This document shows positions 11,280 to 21,580 of a DNA stretch of 64,000 nt, piece after piece. This DNA is from Guillardia theta CCMP2712 (lineage: Eukaryota; Cryptophyceae; Pyrenomonadales; Geminigeraceae): positions 281,898 through 345,897 of the forward strand of contig NW_005434670.1 in assembly GCF_000315625.1 (NCBI RefSeq), in the 5' to 3' direction. The position numbers and the translations under genes are program-made. Each line of letters starts with the position of its first letter. Within the stretch, counting starts at the first letter, position 1. The notes under the pieces are model-generated. The model searched no databases. It was not told where the DNA came from and saw nothing but the letters and a program-made list of their open reading frames with translations.

Positions 11280-13063
11280 ATGGATGAGTTGTTATGTCAC
11301 AGGGATCATTCCTCCACATCGCATTCGGTGACGAGGAGGTCTCGAAACCCAAGGCATGCGTCTTGCTTCTGTGACGTGGAAGCAGGAGTCTGTCAGATGG
11401 ACGTTTCTCGATCCCATGCTGCAGCAGATTCAGTGGTACGTGGATCGACTATGAGGGTTGACGAGGACGTTGATGATGGCGCCAGGACGTCGACAGAGCA
11501 GCATGACGCAGGGTCCCACAGGAATGGTAACAAGAACCACCCGTCGACGATGCCAGAAGCAGGTTGTCTTCAAGTTTCCGACATCCTCGACGTCTCCACT
11601 CTGCACAACGTGGACATGGCTTTCGAGGTGTACATGAACGACGGCCGCTCGCATGTCATGAGGGTGAGGCGCGACGGATGCGACTGGGGGGGGGGGGGGT
11701 AATCCCTGAGATCTGGACAGGCACAAACGTGGAAGGACTTCGAGACATGGTTCCAGGTACGCACATGAAGTCACGCTTAGCTGCTGGCCTGCCTTGAACC
11801 TTTCAAACACAAGGCGCTGAGCTTCCTCTCGAGCGCGGAGTCGATGAATGAGGACAACACAGGTTGACTATCCGCACCCGATGGGGTCGTGCTGATGGCG
11901 CTACAGCGGCACAGGAGACTCGCAGTTTCAACCAGGCGAGTGGGCTGAACGCAGAGGCCAACAAGAAAATCTCAGCAGGGAAGTTGGGAGGGAGTGCAAG
12001 GAAGGCCGTCGACGACGTCACTGCGGGCAAGTCATGGGACGATCAGGACATGTTAGAGATATCGGGTCGAAGAGCTCCGATCGATCAGTTCTCGGACTTG
12101 TCTTCGGAGAGAGGCAGCGACAGGGGAGAGGACCCTATGGACGTGAGCGCATCCTTGGAAAGAGCTCGCGTACTGACCTGTAACAGAAGCCAAAGTCGTC
12201 GAAGTCTACCGCTATGGACCTCAAGTTTCTCAAGTTCGATGACGAAGACGGAGATGACGAGGAAAGGGCTGGCTCGCAACAGGACAGACGCCTTGAGGAG
12301 GAGAAGAACACGCCAAGGTAAGGATTCCTTGACCTTCCTCTTCAGCTGCGTTAACTCTGCTTCCAGCGAACTGCCAGATGAAATTTACCTGAAGGAGTTG
12401 AGGAAGGTGCATGCATACCAGGTGGATAGCGATGAGGCTGCTCCTCCTTCATCATCGCGTGATCGCAGGCGGACAAGAGAGCAGAGCTGGAATCTCTGAT
12501 GTCTCAGTTGCGCAGGAACAGGTGAGGAGGATGTCGCCAGCCAGCAACGTGACGGTCTGACGGGCATGAGACTCGCAGGGAGCGCAACAAGGCACTTCGT
12601 CGACGTCTGGAGCTTCAGAATGCAGAGAGCAATCAAAGGAGGATCAATGACGACATGAGTGATGCTCCATAAGCGCTTGAAGCTTGCCCCTGACGCTCCT
12701 TTCAAGCAGATTCCGTCAGCGAGACTGTCTCGGTTGCGTCTTCGACAGCAAGTATGTTCTCCCTCGCTCCTGCCTCACTCTCTTCCCTTGCTCAAGCATG
12801 CGCATAGGCAGCGTCAACGTGAAGATTGAAGAGGTCAGGAAACAGCTCAAGGTACTACAAGAACATCAAGTTTGTGTGTTGGTGGTAGTGGGGTATGGAA
12901 AGCGGTGCAGAATCTGCGGAGGGCGAGGAGTCGAGGAGGAGAGACGAGGAGGAGAGACGAGGAGGAGGAGGAGGAGGAACTGACTAGTTTGTGGCAGAGG
13001 AGCGAAGCCATGAACCTCGAGCTGTGGCGAGAGATCGACAGAATGAGCATGGCGCTGCGTTGA
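11280..13063 (+). CDS. PH-domain-like plus coiled-coil protein, multi-exon
   Basis: Joined exons are 11280-11663, 11721-11756, 11814-11862, 11907-12142, 12187-12317, 12367-12406, 12469-12521, 12579 to about 12660, a short exon starting near 12710, one of about 45 bp (near 12811-12852), and a last exon ending in TGA at 13061-13063. Every join is GT-AG and in frame. The first joined exons read FEVYMNDGRSHVMR then TWKDFETWFQALSFL, the usual end of a PH domain (last strand and Trp-containing helix), so a phosphoinositide- or protein-binding PH domain is likely. The rest is charged coiled coil: FDDEDGDDEERAG, ELPDEIYLKELRK, RAELESLMSQLRR, VKIEEVRKQLK, and a C-terminal helix with RSEAMNLELWREIDR. 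The start is the first in-frame ATG; upstream exons are possible. The intron 11664-11720 carries 14 consecutive G. The exact function is unknown. Confidence 0.55.
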
Positions 13064-13408
13064 GGTTCAGGGTTGTTGAGTAAACCTTTCTATTGAGCAG
13101 AAGGGCAGCAAAGTAAAACTACCAGCCATCCTGGTTCTTCTTACCAATGCCCCCATGTTTCGCACATGCGGCCACATGACAGTGCGGCAAGTGGGCGAGA
13201 TGCAGGGAGGAGAGCGTGTGCGAGTTTGTAGTGTGTCCAACATGTCTCCCCTGTGTGTGAGGGGATCAAACGGGCCCCAAGATGCGAGCAGTGAGTTAGT
13301 GCAATATGTCTGCAATGATCAAAACGAGCCTTTGATGTTGTCTTTATTGAGATGGTTCGCAGGTTGAACCCACTTGTTGTTGCTACTTGTCGTCAAGGAT
13401 GAAGTTGT
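13064..13408. other. intergenic, nothing recognised
   Basis: This 345-bp gap lies between the coiled-coil gene and the methyltransferase gene, both on the plus strand. It must hold the 3' end of one and the promoter of the other. I see no repeat or motif that I can name. Confidence 0.5.
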
Positions 13409-14755
13409 ATGATCGCACATCGCCTTCGTTGTAGAACTTCAGTCCGTGGCTACTTGTTGTTGTTGATCTTCGTACTCTCCTCGGCGTCCGGCGGTCATTG
13501 CAGCAAGATGAAAGCTCAAACGAAGCCGCAAAAGTCAGTGGCAGCAAAACAGCAGAACTCGATGAGCGAGCTGGACAGATACTTTGTGAATGTGTATGGG
13601 AGCAAGAGATGGTCCGAGCTGAGAGAAGCGCTGGAAAAGCCTACCGAGCATGTAGCCTGGATCAACCCCTTCTGCGATTTTCAAGAGCAGACAGCTAGCC
13701 GTCTTCTCGGAGAAGAGAAAATCTTCGATGCTTCAGTGTGGAAGCTGGTCAGGTACAGCGACAAATTTTCTTTCATGGTGCAGCGAGACGATGTTCCATC
13801 CGATATCAAGGTGAACATGCCTCCTCCTGCGCCCATCGGCTTGCGGCAGCTGCACAGCCACTACGTCCTCGACGGCGCCTCGCCGCTCCCCGCCATTTCC
13901 CTGCGGGCGGCTCCAGGGAGTCGAGTCCTGGACATCTGTGCAGCTCCAGGAGGAAAGTCTCTTGTGATTGCAGGAGGGCTCTTCGATGTTGAGACGTCAG
14001 GGGCTAAGAGTATGCTGACGTCCAACGATCGCTCGCAACCTCGTCGAGACCGTCTGTTGCAAGTGATGCGGGAGTACATTCCTGCCGAGCTGTTGAAGAA
14101 CGCAGCAAGTAAGGACTCGGGCTCTTATCAGAGGAAGTTTCAGGGCATTCTCTCTGTCACTGGTGTTGACGCCACGTTGTGGGGCCGAAGTCCAGCAACG
14201 TGTGGATGCTTTGACCGCATTCTCGTCGATGCTCCCTGCAGCAGCGAACGGCATATTGTGCATGGCTCCAGTGGCAGCTCCTGGACACATTCTAGATTGA
14301 AACGGGACGCAAAGCTGCAGGGACAAATACTGCAATCCGCGATCAGAGTTCTGAACCCTAACGGTGGGATGCATGGTTGTTGCAGTAGAGACAGTAGTAA
14401 CGGTTTCCTCGCAGGTGGTCGACTGGTCTACAGCACGTGCTCCATCGCTCCAGAGGAAAACGACGAGGTGATCTCGAAGATCATCAATAATTCTCGATTG
14501 GCCAAGGGGCTGAAAATTCTGGATCCTCTGGTTGAACTACAACACGAGGCCCTTGGCGGTCTGTTACAAGGTGTGGAAAGAACCAAGTACGGTGCTATTA
14601 TGCTGCCGGACAAGAGCAAATATGGGCCGTTGTACTGGTGCGTCATGGAGAAAACCATCAGCGGCGCTGCCGGCACAGCATGGCTAGAATCTGAGTCAGA
14701 TTCAGATTCCGAGAACCAGTCAGGCGAGTCTTCCGAGGGTCAGGAAGAAACCTGA
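13409..14755 (+). CDS. NSUN-family RNA cytosine-5 methyltransferase
   Basis: The enzyme transfers a methyl group from SAM to C5 of cytosine in rRNA or tRNA. The unspliced frame is 448 codons. The SAM-binding motif VLDICAAPGGKS is at about residues 173-184. DAPCSS (274-279) carries the Cys that releases product, and YSTCSI (341-346) carries the nucleophilic Cys, followed by PEEND. Overall it is closest to the NSUN3/NSUN4 organellar type. A 51-bp GT-AG intron without stop (14364-14414) lies between NPNG and GRLVYSTCS. Removing it gives the family consensus and a 431-residue protein. Residues 1-31 form a hydrophobic leader (GYLLLLIFVLSSASG), which is unusual for this family. It suggests entry to the secretory route, for example a bipartite plastid signal, though no Phe follows the predicted cleavage site. 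The acidic, Ser-rich C-terminus is probably disordered. Confidence 0.88.
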   Translation: MIAHRLRCRTSVRGYLLLLIFVLSSASGGHCSKMKAQTKPQKSVAAKQQNSMSELDRYFVNVYGSKRWSELREALEKPTEHVAWINPFCDFQEQTASRLLGEEKIFDASVWKLVRYSDKFSFMVQRDDVPSDIKVNMPPPAPIGLRQLHSHYVLDGASPLPAISLRAAPGSRVLDICAAPGGKSLVIAGGLFDVETSGAKSMLTSNDRSQPRRDRLLQVMREYIPAELLKNAASKDSGSYQRKFQGILSVTGVDATLWGRSPATCGCFDRILVDAPCSSERHIVHGSSGSSWTHSRLKRDAKLQGQILQSAIRVLNPNGGMHGCCSRDSSNGFLAGGRLVYSTCSIAPEENDEVISKIINNSRLAKGLKILDPLVELQHEALGGLLQGVERTKYGAIMLPDKSKYGPLYWCVMEKTISGAAGTAWLESESDSDSENQSGESSEGQEET

Positions 14756-14954
14756 TTGAGGTACACCGATTAAACTTTTCGACTCAGCGCCATCTTTTCT
14801 CCTCTTGTCAAGATCTGTACACCCCTCGGAATAATTTTCTCGTGCCTTGGCATTGGGACGTGCCGGCGCACATTTACTTCTGTCATTCGGCTAATCCCGA
14901 TCGATTATGAAAATCTACATTGATCTCGACTTACACTGCAGGTCAGTCATAATG
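14756..14954. other. convergent intergenic gap
   Basis: Short gap between the methyltransferase stop and the possible minus-strand exons at 14955-15347. It presumably holds the 3' ends of both. No motif is recognised. Confidence 0.4.
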
Positions 14955-15347
14955 AGATTAGAAAGCTCCGCTGTAGCTCGATCCCCCGGCCGACTGTTCG
15001 GTGTACACGACCTTCCTGCCCGTTCCCATGTGTCCCATCCAGCCGGACTGGTCGTTGTCGAACCATCCATCGAAGTTCTGTGTGGCTAACAAGACGACAA
15101 GTGAGTAGAGGGAAACTTGCCGAATCTGCAGAACAGCACACAGCGCGAGATTCACCAGCCAGCGCAAAAGAGTACATGGCTTTCAAGACAAATGCCCCCC
15201 CATCATCGGAACAACATTCAAGAATCATCCGAATTCAAGTCAAACATTGCGGTTACTTACCCGAAGAGTACCACGGGTCAGTCTTGCAATAACTGAACTG
15301 AGTGCAAGTGCCGGAAATCAAGTCATCAGAGATTGGCCAGTCGTACT
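14955..15347 (-). other. possible spliced minus-strand gene fragment, unrecognised
   Basis: Two segments look like exons on the minus strand. 15261-15347 lies between CTCTTAG and GTAAGT and encodes a Cys-containing, Trp/Tyr-rich peptide with YDWPISDD and FSYCKTDPWY. 14955-15077 follows ACACAG and encodes NFDGWFDNDQSGWMGHMG, ending at a TAA. Direct joining is out of frame, so a middle exon in 15078-15260 is needed if both are real. The composition suggests an extracellular or lumenal domain, but no family is recognised. No 5' exons were found before the compositional island that begins at about 15360. Confidence 0.35.
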
Positions 15348-15359
15348 CTAAGAGACAAT

Positions 15360-15990
15360 GAGTCAGTATTCTTGCCCGGTATCAACTTGCAATTGAATCC
15401 CCTTCCGATTGCATGGCCGCGGCAGCAGCACTATCGAACATTAAACACTGAGTGTCTGAACTGCTAGCCTAAGTGCCTCAAACTTCACTGTGACGGTTTT
15501 GGATCTGCATCTTCACAAACATGTCGGCCCACTAGCGACTAGTGACTTGACTACAGTGACATAGCCTACTACCAAGTCTGAAAGTTTAACTAGTAACGCA
15601 ACAATCATACCGAGATGAACTGAGCAACATCATGGCACTGACAACTCAGTGTGACCGTTCCGAAGTTCCAGGTTCGGAACCGTCCGTACTACCGTTCATC
15701 GTATGGACTAGCGTACTAGCCTATCTCGTGACTACTGATGCCAATGGCAGCTGTCACTTACTGTATTCCTCCTCCGGGACGAGGGAAGTCATCTGGCGCG
15801 CAAGAGCGAACATGTTGGTCGCAGGTGCCGGAAATAGTGTTGACCTATCGGTTTTATTCCGTTACAGCTCAGTCTGGAAATGGCCCTCTGACCAGCCGAG
15901 TTGCGCGGCGCGGCGCCCGCACCGTACGGTCCCGGACCGGCCGGGCCGATCGCCGGGTTCCGTTACGCTCGTTACACTTTTGCCCGACAG
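15360..15990. repeat. GGCC/GACTC/ACGGT compositional island
   Basis: The texture matches the other islands (GACTAGCG, GTACTACCG, CGGCGCGGCG, CCGGGCCGATCG). It ends within about 10 bp of the start codon of the glycosyltransferase gene, so it fills that gene's 5' flank. Confidence 0.6.
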
Positions 15991-15997
15991 ATCGCCA

Positions 15998-18900
15998 ATG
16001 CAAGCATGCTACTGCCTCCTCCTCGCCTTCTGTGTCCTCGTCCTGCCCCTGTTGGCTCAACCCGATGATGCTGGGACACGAGTGGGTCTGCTGGTGCAGG
16101 GACCTACATCCAAGGGCTTGTTCAGGGATGCTGAGTGCCTCATGTGGGCCCTGAGCCGAGACCCTGTCCGCATGCATGGAATAACGCCCAGGGTTGTATC
16201 TGTCTTCTTCACTCCAAGCTATGCACTGTTGGACAAGGTATGCTCATGGCTGCTGGTGTATGGTTATTGATGTGATTACCAAGGCAATTGAATTGGGTGC
16301 GAGCTGCATAGGGGAGCAGGGAGGGAGGAGGTTCTGCACTACACCTGAACCACTGCATAAGGATGACTCAAGCATCTTTGCGAATCATCTCTTCTACGAT
16401 GGCAAGGACTTCCGAGATTGGATACAGACAATAGATGTCCTAGTCATCTTTGAGTCTTTGCTGATGAATGTCTTGAAGATAGCTCACCAATCCGGGGTCA
16501 AACGCAAAATTCTTGTGCTCAATATTGATTGGACAGATGGCAACAAGGTGAACCGCAAGAGTGTAGTTTTACAAGATTAGATGTCGTCTCATGTATGAGG
16601 TCTCCATCTTGATGGCTGACTGCCATGTTTCAGATTTTGGAAGCCGCTTCTGCCATCCCAGGGCTCCGTTTCTGGGTCAAGGGAAGGGTGACTTTAGAAA
16701 ATATCAAGACCATTACGACGAAGCAGAGGGCCAAGCATGTCAAGATAGACCTTGTCCCATGGTCCATCCCAGATCCTGTTATTCGCAGCAGAAAAGCGCC
16801 TGGAAAAGTTGTCCGTTTGATTTTTATTGCGGGCTATGGGGGGATCTACAACAGAAGGGGTGGGGATATTGTGCTGAAGGCGTATTATGAAGCATACCAG
16901 CAACTCAAAGGAAAGATCAGACTTTCGTATTACACTGCTCGCAATCCACAGGACTATGACATTGCAGTGGATAAGAAGTGGATGGAGCAACCGAACTTGG
17001 AGATGCATGTTGGAACTCACCGCCGGGAAACGCTATGGAAGGCAATGAGCAAGGAGGTTGAGTTGTGCATGACGTTCTTTTTGAAGGCTCTGCTTGCTTC
17101 CGACGTGGTCCTGTATCCTTCTCGCTGGGAAGGACTAGGTCTCTCCCTCCTCGAAGCTTTGCATGCCGGTGACGACAGCAGCCAATCTGCGGGGGCAGGG
17201 GCTGATAGTTGATGTCAGGAGTACCCGCGATAGTTACTGACGGATGGCCCATGAACGAGCTGGTGCAGCATGATCATAACGGAATCTTGGTGCCTGCAAA
17301 GCAAACAGGTAATGCATAATTCTTCTGTGATGTGTCTCTCTGAAAGTAAGGTTCTTCGTTCCTCCCCAGGTTGGTTTCACATGGCTCCCAAGTGGGAGGT
17401 AGACCCTTCCTCCTTAGCCAAAGCTATCATCCGCATTGCCAGCAACAGGAAACTGCTACGTCGTCTTACCTGCCCCTCTCCGGGTGAATTGCTGGCGAGG
17501 CAACACCACTTCATCATGACAGCAAGACAAGTCATTCTCAGCGAGCCCCAGCCAAGGATTGCTTCGTTTACAGCAGGTCCACATCCGGAGTATCTTCGAG
17601 CTGAGTACTTCCGGTCTGATGCGTTCAGAAAGTTTGGGTATAAAGTTGTCGAGTATTCGTACGGAGATGATCTCAGAAATCTTTCTGGAAAGGTTTGACT
17701 TGCTGCATTCCTTGTGGTTTTTTTTTTGACTGTGTGACTCTGATCAGAACTTCGACTTCGCGCTGGTTGCTAAGGCACCTCACGTGCAGTGGGTCTCGTA
17801 CCTCAAGTCAGTGATCAAGGCACCTGTCTTCATGTGGTTTTGGGATCCCATCGACTATGGAACGGTGAGCCTGCCTCGATCCATCTGGAGGGCTGAGACT
17901 TGTTCCGCTCAGGAGAGGAGGATGTGGTTTGAACAAGTAGCTCCCATGTTTCGCTCGGTCATCCTGAACGAGAAGGGGAGGGAGGGCATGTGGGCAGCGA
18001 GGGGCCTAGACGTTCATTACGTGGAGGAAGGGATCATGCTTCAGGGTGACCGAGGAGCGGGTCGACGACCGACCTTCGACGCACATGGCAAGTATGACTT
18101 CGATGTCAGCTTTCAAGGTGACCAACTCGGTCAGGTCTGACCCATCTGACCAGACTTGTCAGGGACTGTCTACCCATACCCTCCTGATATCCCACGAGTT
18201 AGCGTCTTGCTGAGTCTCAACAGATCGCAAGACTTGGAGCTAGCAATCTTCGGGCCCGAGGAAATGTGGCAGTCGCTCAACCTGAGCAGCAGAGGGAGAT
18301 CGTACGGAGCTCAGTCTCGAGCCATTCACAGAAACTCCAAGATTTCACTCTCCCTTTCCCGCCTCCAGAGAGGTGTGTCTCCTTTCCCTTTCCCTCTTAC
18401 TCCTGAGGCCCCTGACCTCCGTTAGATGTCGAGCTGTACCGCTCCGAGCGATTCATGGATGGCGCCGCATCGGGGGCTTGCGTGCTTTCAGAGAACTTTC
18501 CTGGAGTTGACATCGTCCTCCCTCGTGAATCTGTTCTGATAGCAAACAGCCAACGAGATTATCTGGAGGTCGCTTCCAAGGTTGTTGCGGATCCCGGCGT
18601 TTGCAGGCAACAACGACTGCTGGCAGAGGCGAGTGCGTGGGGGTTCCATACGTGGGATGACAGCGTGGGGAAGTTCTTGTCACTGATAACTAGCCGTCTC
18701 GATCAGTCCAAGGTGCGTCATTGCAGTAGGACAGTCGGAGAAGACTGTTGCAGCAGCGAGCACTACAACTTGAATCTAGGGACGTCGTTGATGGGATGGG
18801 GGGATAGCCAGAGCAGGACATTTGTCACCAGCACAATCGTTGAAGGGGGGGTGTACTTCTGGGCAGCGATATCTGACTGCCCTTCAAGCATTCTTGCATG

Positions 18901-19208
18901 GGAAAACATCGCCATCTCGTTCTTGGTACCTTTTGTTGGCTGCTGAGCTCAACGCTTATCCCTCTTGGCAGGCGCAGAGGCAGGTCTCACTGGCTGTGCG
19001 CAGCGAGAGGACTGCCATGAGAATCAGGGGCAAGGTCGTGGCGGCTCCTCCTCGGAATCACGGAGCAAGAGCCTTGAGCTTGTTCCAAGACTCCTTCGGG
19101 CACAGTGAGGAGTTGGTAGCCTGCGAAGTCGACAGAGCTGGACGTTGGTGCAGAGACATCAGCATGATCAGCTTCAACTATTACCTCCGGTTACGAAGCC
19201 CTGAATGA
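15998..19208 (+). CDS. secretory double glycosyltransferase (GT4-like plus CgeB-like)
   Basis: Ten exons: 15998-16237, 16284-16547, 16634-17168, 17219-17308, 17370-17692, 17748-17864, 17913-18117, 18163-18372, 18426-18925 and 18972-19208. All junctions are GT-AG and in frame, giving about 840 residues. Residues 1-21 are a signal peptide (CYCLLLAFCVLVLPLLAQ), so the enzyme acts in the ER/Golgi lumen. The first half is a GT-B retaining transferase: VRLIFIAGYGGIYNRRGGD, then the donor-binding site SDVVLYPSRWEGLGLSLLEAL and VPAIVTDGWPMNELV. The second half has VELYRSERFMDGAASGACVLSENF and a WGFHTWDDSVGKFL tail, the layout of the CgeB-like group-1 transferase domain. So two transferase modules are fused. 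The intron 17865-17912 is 48 bp, a multiple of three and free of stops, so it can be missed. Donor and acceptor sugars are unknown. Confidence 0.8.
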
Positions 19209-19790
19209 ACTCCTGACCGTGCCATCAGTGGTGGTGTCACAGTGACGCGGCGGTTACCAGTGACCGTCCGAGGCCGCCCGGCCGCCGCTGGCCCTCAGGA
19301 CTCGCCACAGGCTTTCGAGTCAAGCTACTGTGACTGCAGTACAGCCACGCGCGCGGCCCGGACTGTCACCGGACTGTGAATTCGCCTCGGAACTCAAGCG
19401 GGCCTCGGCCCGGGGCGGCCACGGTCCTCGGACCGTGACTCGGGCCGGGCGCGGCGGCCGCGGAGTCAGTCACGCCGCGGCCCGGGGCCCGGGGCTACCG
19501 TACGGCCCGCCCGGCCGGGCCGCCGCTGGCCCTCAGGACACAGGCTTCCGAGTCAAGCTACTGTGACTGCAGTACAGCCACGCGTGACGGTGTGGGCCAC
19601 AGTGAAGCGCCGCGGGCGGCGGACAGGCTGTGACCGTGGCTGTGAATTCGCCTCGGGACTCAGCCGCCGGGGCCTCGGGGCGCGGCCAGTCCTCGGACGC
19701 CCCCGGGGCCCTCAGCCCTTGAGTGACTGGCTTACTACTGGCTAGTCCGAATTGCAACAAATCAAACGATTGGAGCCGTTTACAGTTTGA
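19209..19790. repeat. GGCC/GACTC/ACGGT compositional island
   Basis: It begins within a few bases of the glycosyltransferase stop codon. Within it a segment of about 100 bp (about 19269-19336, GCCGCTGGCCCTCAGGAC..AAGCTACTGTGACTGCAGTACAGCCACGCG) recurs at about 19520-19586, so this island has an internal direct repeat. Confidence 0.7.
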
Positions 19791-19849
19791 TGAGTAAAAA
19801 AGTTGGAAGCAAAGTTTCACTTAAGTTGAGGTCGCTGTGAGGTGCAGTA

Positions 19850-20660
19850 ATAAAACTACTAGGCTACCCCTTCGGACCCCCACCGGTCGGGTGCTGAATA
19901 TGTCCAACCCCTAAGTCCGCCGAGAGCTTCGAGCCCCCGGGCTACAGCTAATCATGACTAGCAGCTTGAGGGGAATCCGTCACGCTGAGAGGGGTGGATA
20001 ACGGTAAGGCTGCTGGCCCTGCTAGTTCAGCTAAAAACGGACTCAGACTGGCCTACCGTAAGACTTATGAACACCGGTAGTACCGGCCACCCCTCCCCCC
20101 AACCACTGTAACGCAATTATCGGCGGGGTGGTACCCCACCGTCATGGAGGCTGCGGAATTTGAGTGAAAGTTCCGGCAGGCTACCCCCCACCCCCACCGT
20201 CACGTCTCCATCAGGTCGAGCTGACTATATAAAAGGGGGTCACAGTCGCAGCCCGAGCGGGGTACATGGACCGTGACCCTACCCCGCTTGAAGTTCACTT
20301 TGAGTCCCTGAAAGTGGGTACCCCACCCCACCTCCACAACTACCAAGATAATAATTACCCAACTTCTCAACGGTAGCATTATTAGAGTACCCACCCGTCT
20401 TCTTCAGCAATGATTGGTGCCCGCACCGTGCCATTGACACGAGCACCCAGTACCACCCCTAGTCCCCCGGGTCTAGACGCAACCACCTACCCCACCAGGG
20501 TCAAATGGCTGACCCTACCCTTCTACACAAAATATCGGCATTCTAGGAGCCACTTGGGCAAACCTTGACCCCTTCATTATCTATCGTGGGACTACCCCCT
20601 TGTCTCCTTACCCCTACCCCTCATTCTCAATTGAGGGTCTCATACCCCAGGACCCCAACC
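19850..20660 (+). repeat. GTACCCC-type low-complexity island
   Basis: An 800-bp run of C-rich plus-strand sequence with repeated TACCCC, CCACCCC and GGTACCCCACC words. It directly follows a GGCC/GACTC island. No frame is supported. Confidence 0.65.
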
Positions 20661-21580
20661 CCTAACCTGATTTGTGGGAGGCTGTGCGACTCTGGGTGCA
20701 TGCAGAAGGGGCGTGATGGTAGAAAGAAGGACAAGAGGAGAAAAAGAGATCAGAAGAGGAGAGCAGATGGTTTGACTGGAATTAGCGTTCGTATGCATGC
20801 TGCAAGGTAGTTGCCGCTGGCAGAACGAAACGGAGGGAACAAGTTCATAGCAAGATGGGAGCTTTTGCTGTGGGATAGATAGAATCTCTACGATCATACA
20901 CGGCTCGTTCGATGCTCAACAATAATTCTAGACAATTAAGCCAAAGTCTGAAGTATGTATGTGAAATAACCCTGCATGAAAGATCGTACAAGACATAAAA
21001 CTCAACTCGGAACTTTTGTTCCATTAGTTTTTGTGTTCAACGTTAGAGTGTTTCTTGGCGTTTGTCCTAACTTCTGATTTCAAACACAGCAACTGTAGAG
21101 CTGACATGAATAGAAAAAAACACGTACAAACTGCTTTCTTGTTTTCTTGTCTCAGATTTGGATTTCCTTTCGTTCAGATATTGATAATCCAAAAAACATT
21201 TACGAACTGATTCATATTTTCTTCAGTCTCATTCGCATGATCTGCAATCCTCAGTGCTGATTTGCTGCGAGAGGTAATAACAGTTTCTGCTTGATTCGTG
21301 AACTAATGGGTGTATTGCAGATATTGATACCTGAACGTTGAGTCTTCAACATGAACTCTCCTCATTTGAACTCTCCTCATTTGAACTCCCCTCTTCTGAA
21401 CTCCCCTCTTTCTGGAGAGCATGCAAGCCAGGTTTGCTAAAGTCTGTGAACGGATAGTCATGACGATTGCTTAGCAATACGCGTGGATGCAATCTCCGAA
21501 CATGGTTGCAAATTCGCATGCGTATGTGGGGGCGTATCAAGTGAGGCAGTGTTGTGCGGCTCCTTGAGATTGATTGTGAC
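20661..21580. other. AT-richer intergenic stretch upstream of the kinase
   Basis: No gene is supported. 21340-21415 holds a short local repeat of GAACTC(T/C)CCTCNTTT units (about five). The region immediately before 21581 should contain the kinase promoter or 5' leader. Confidence 0.5.
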
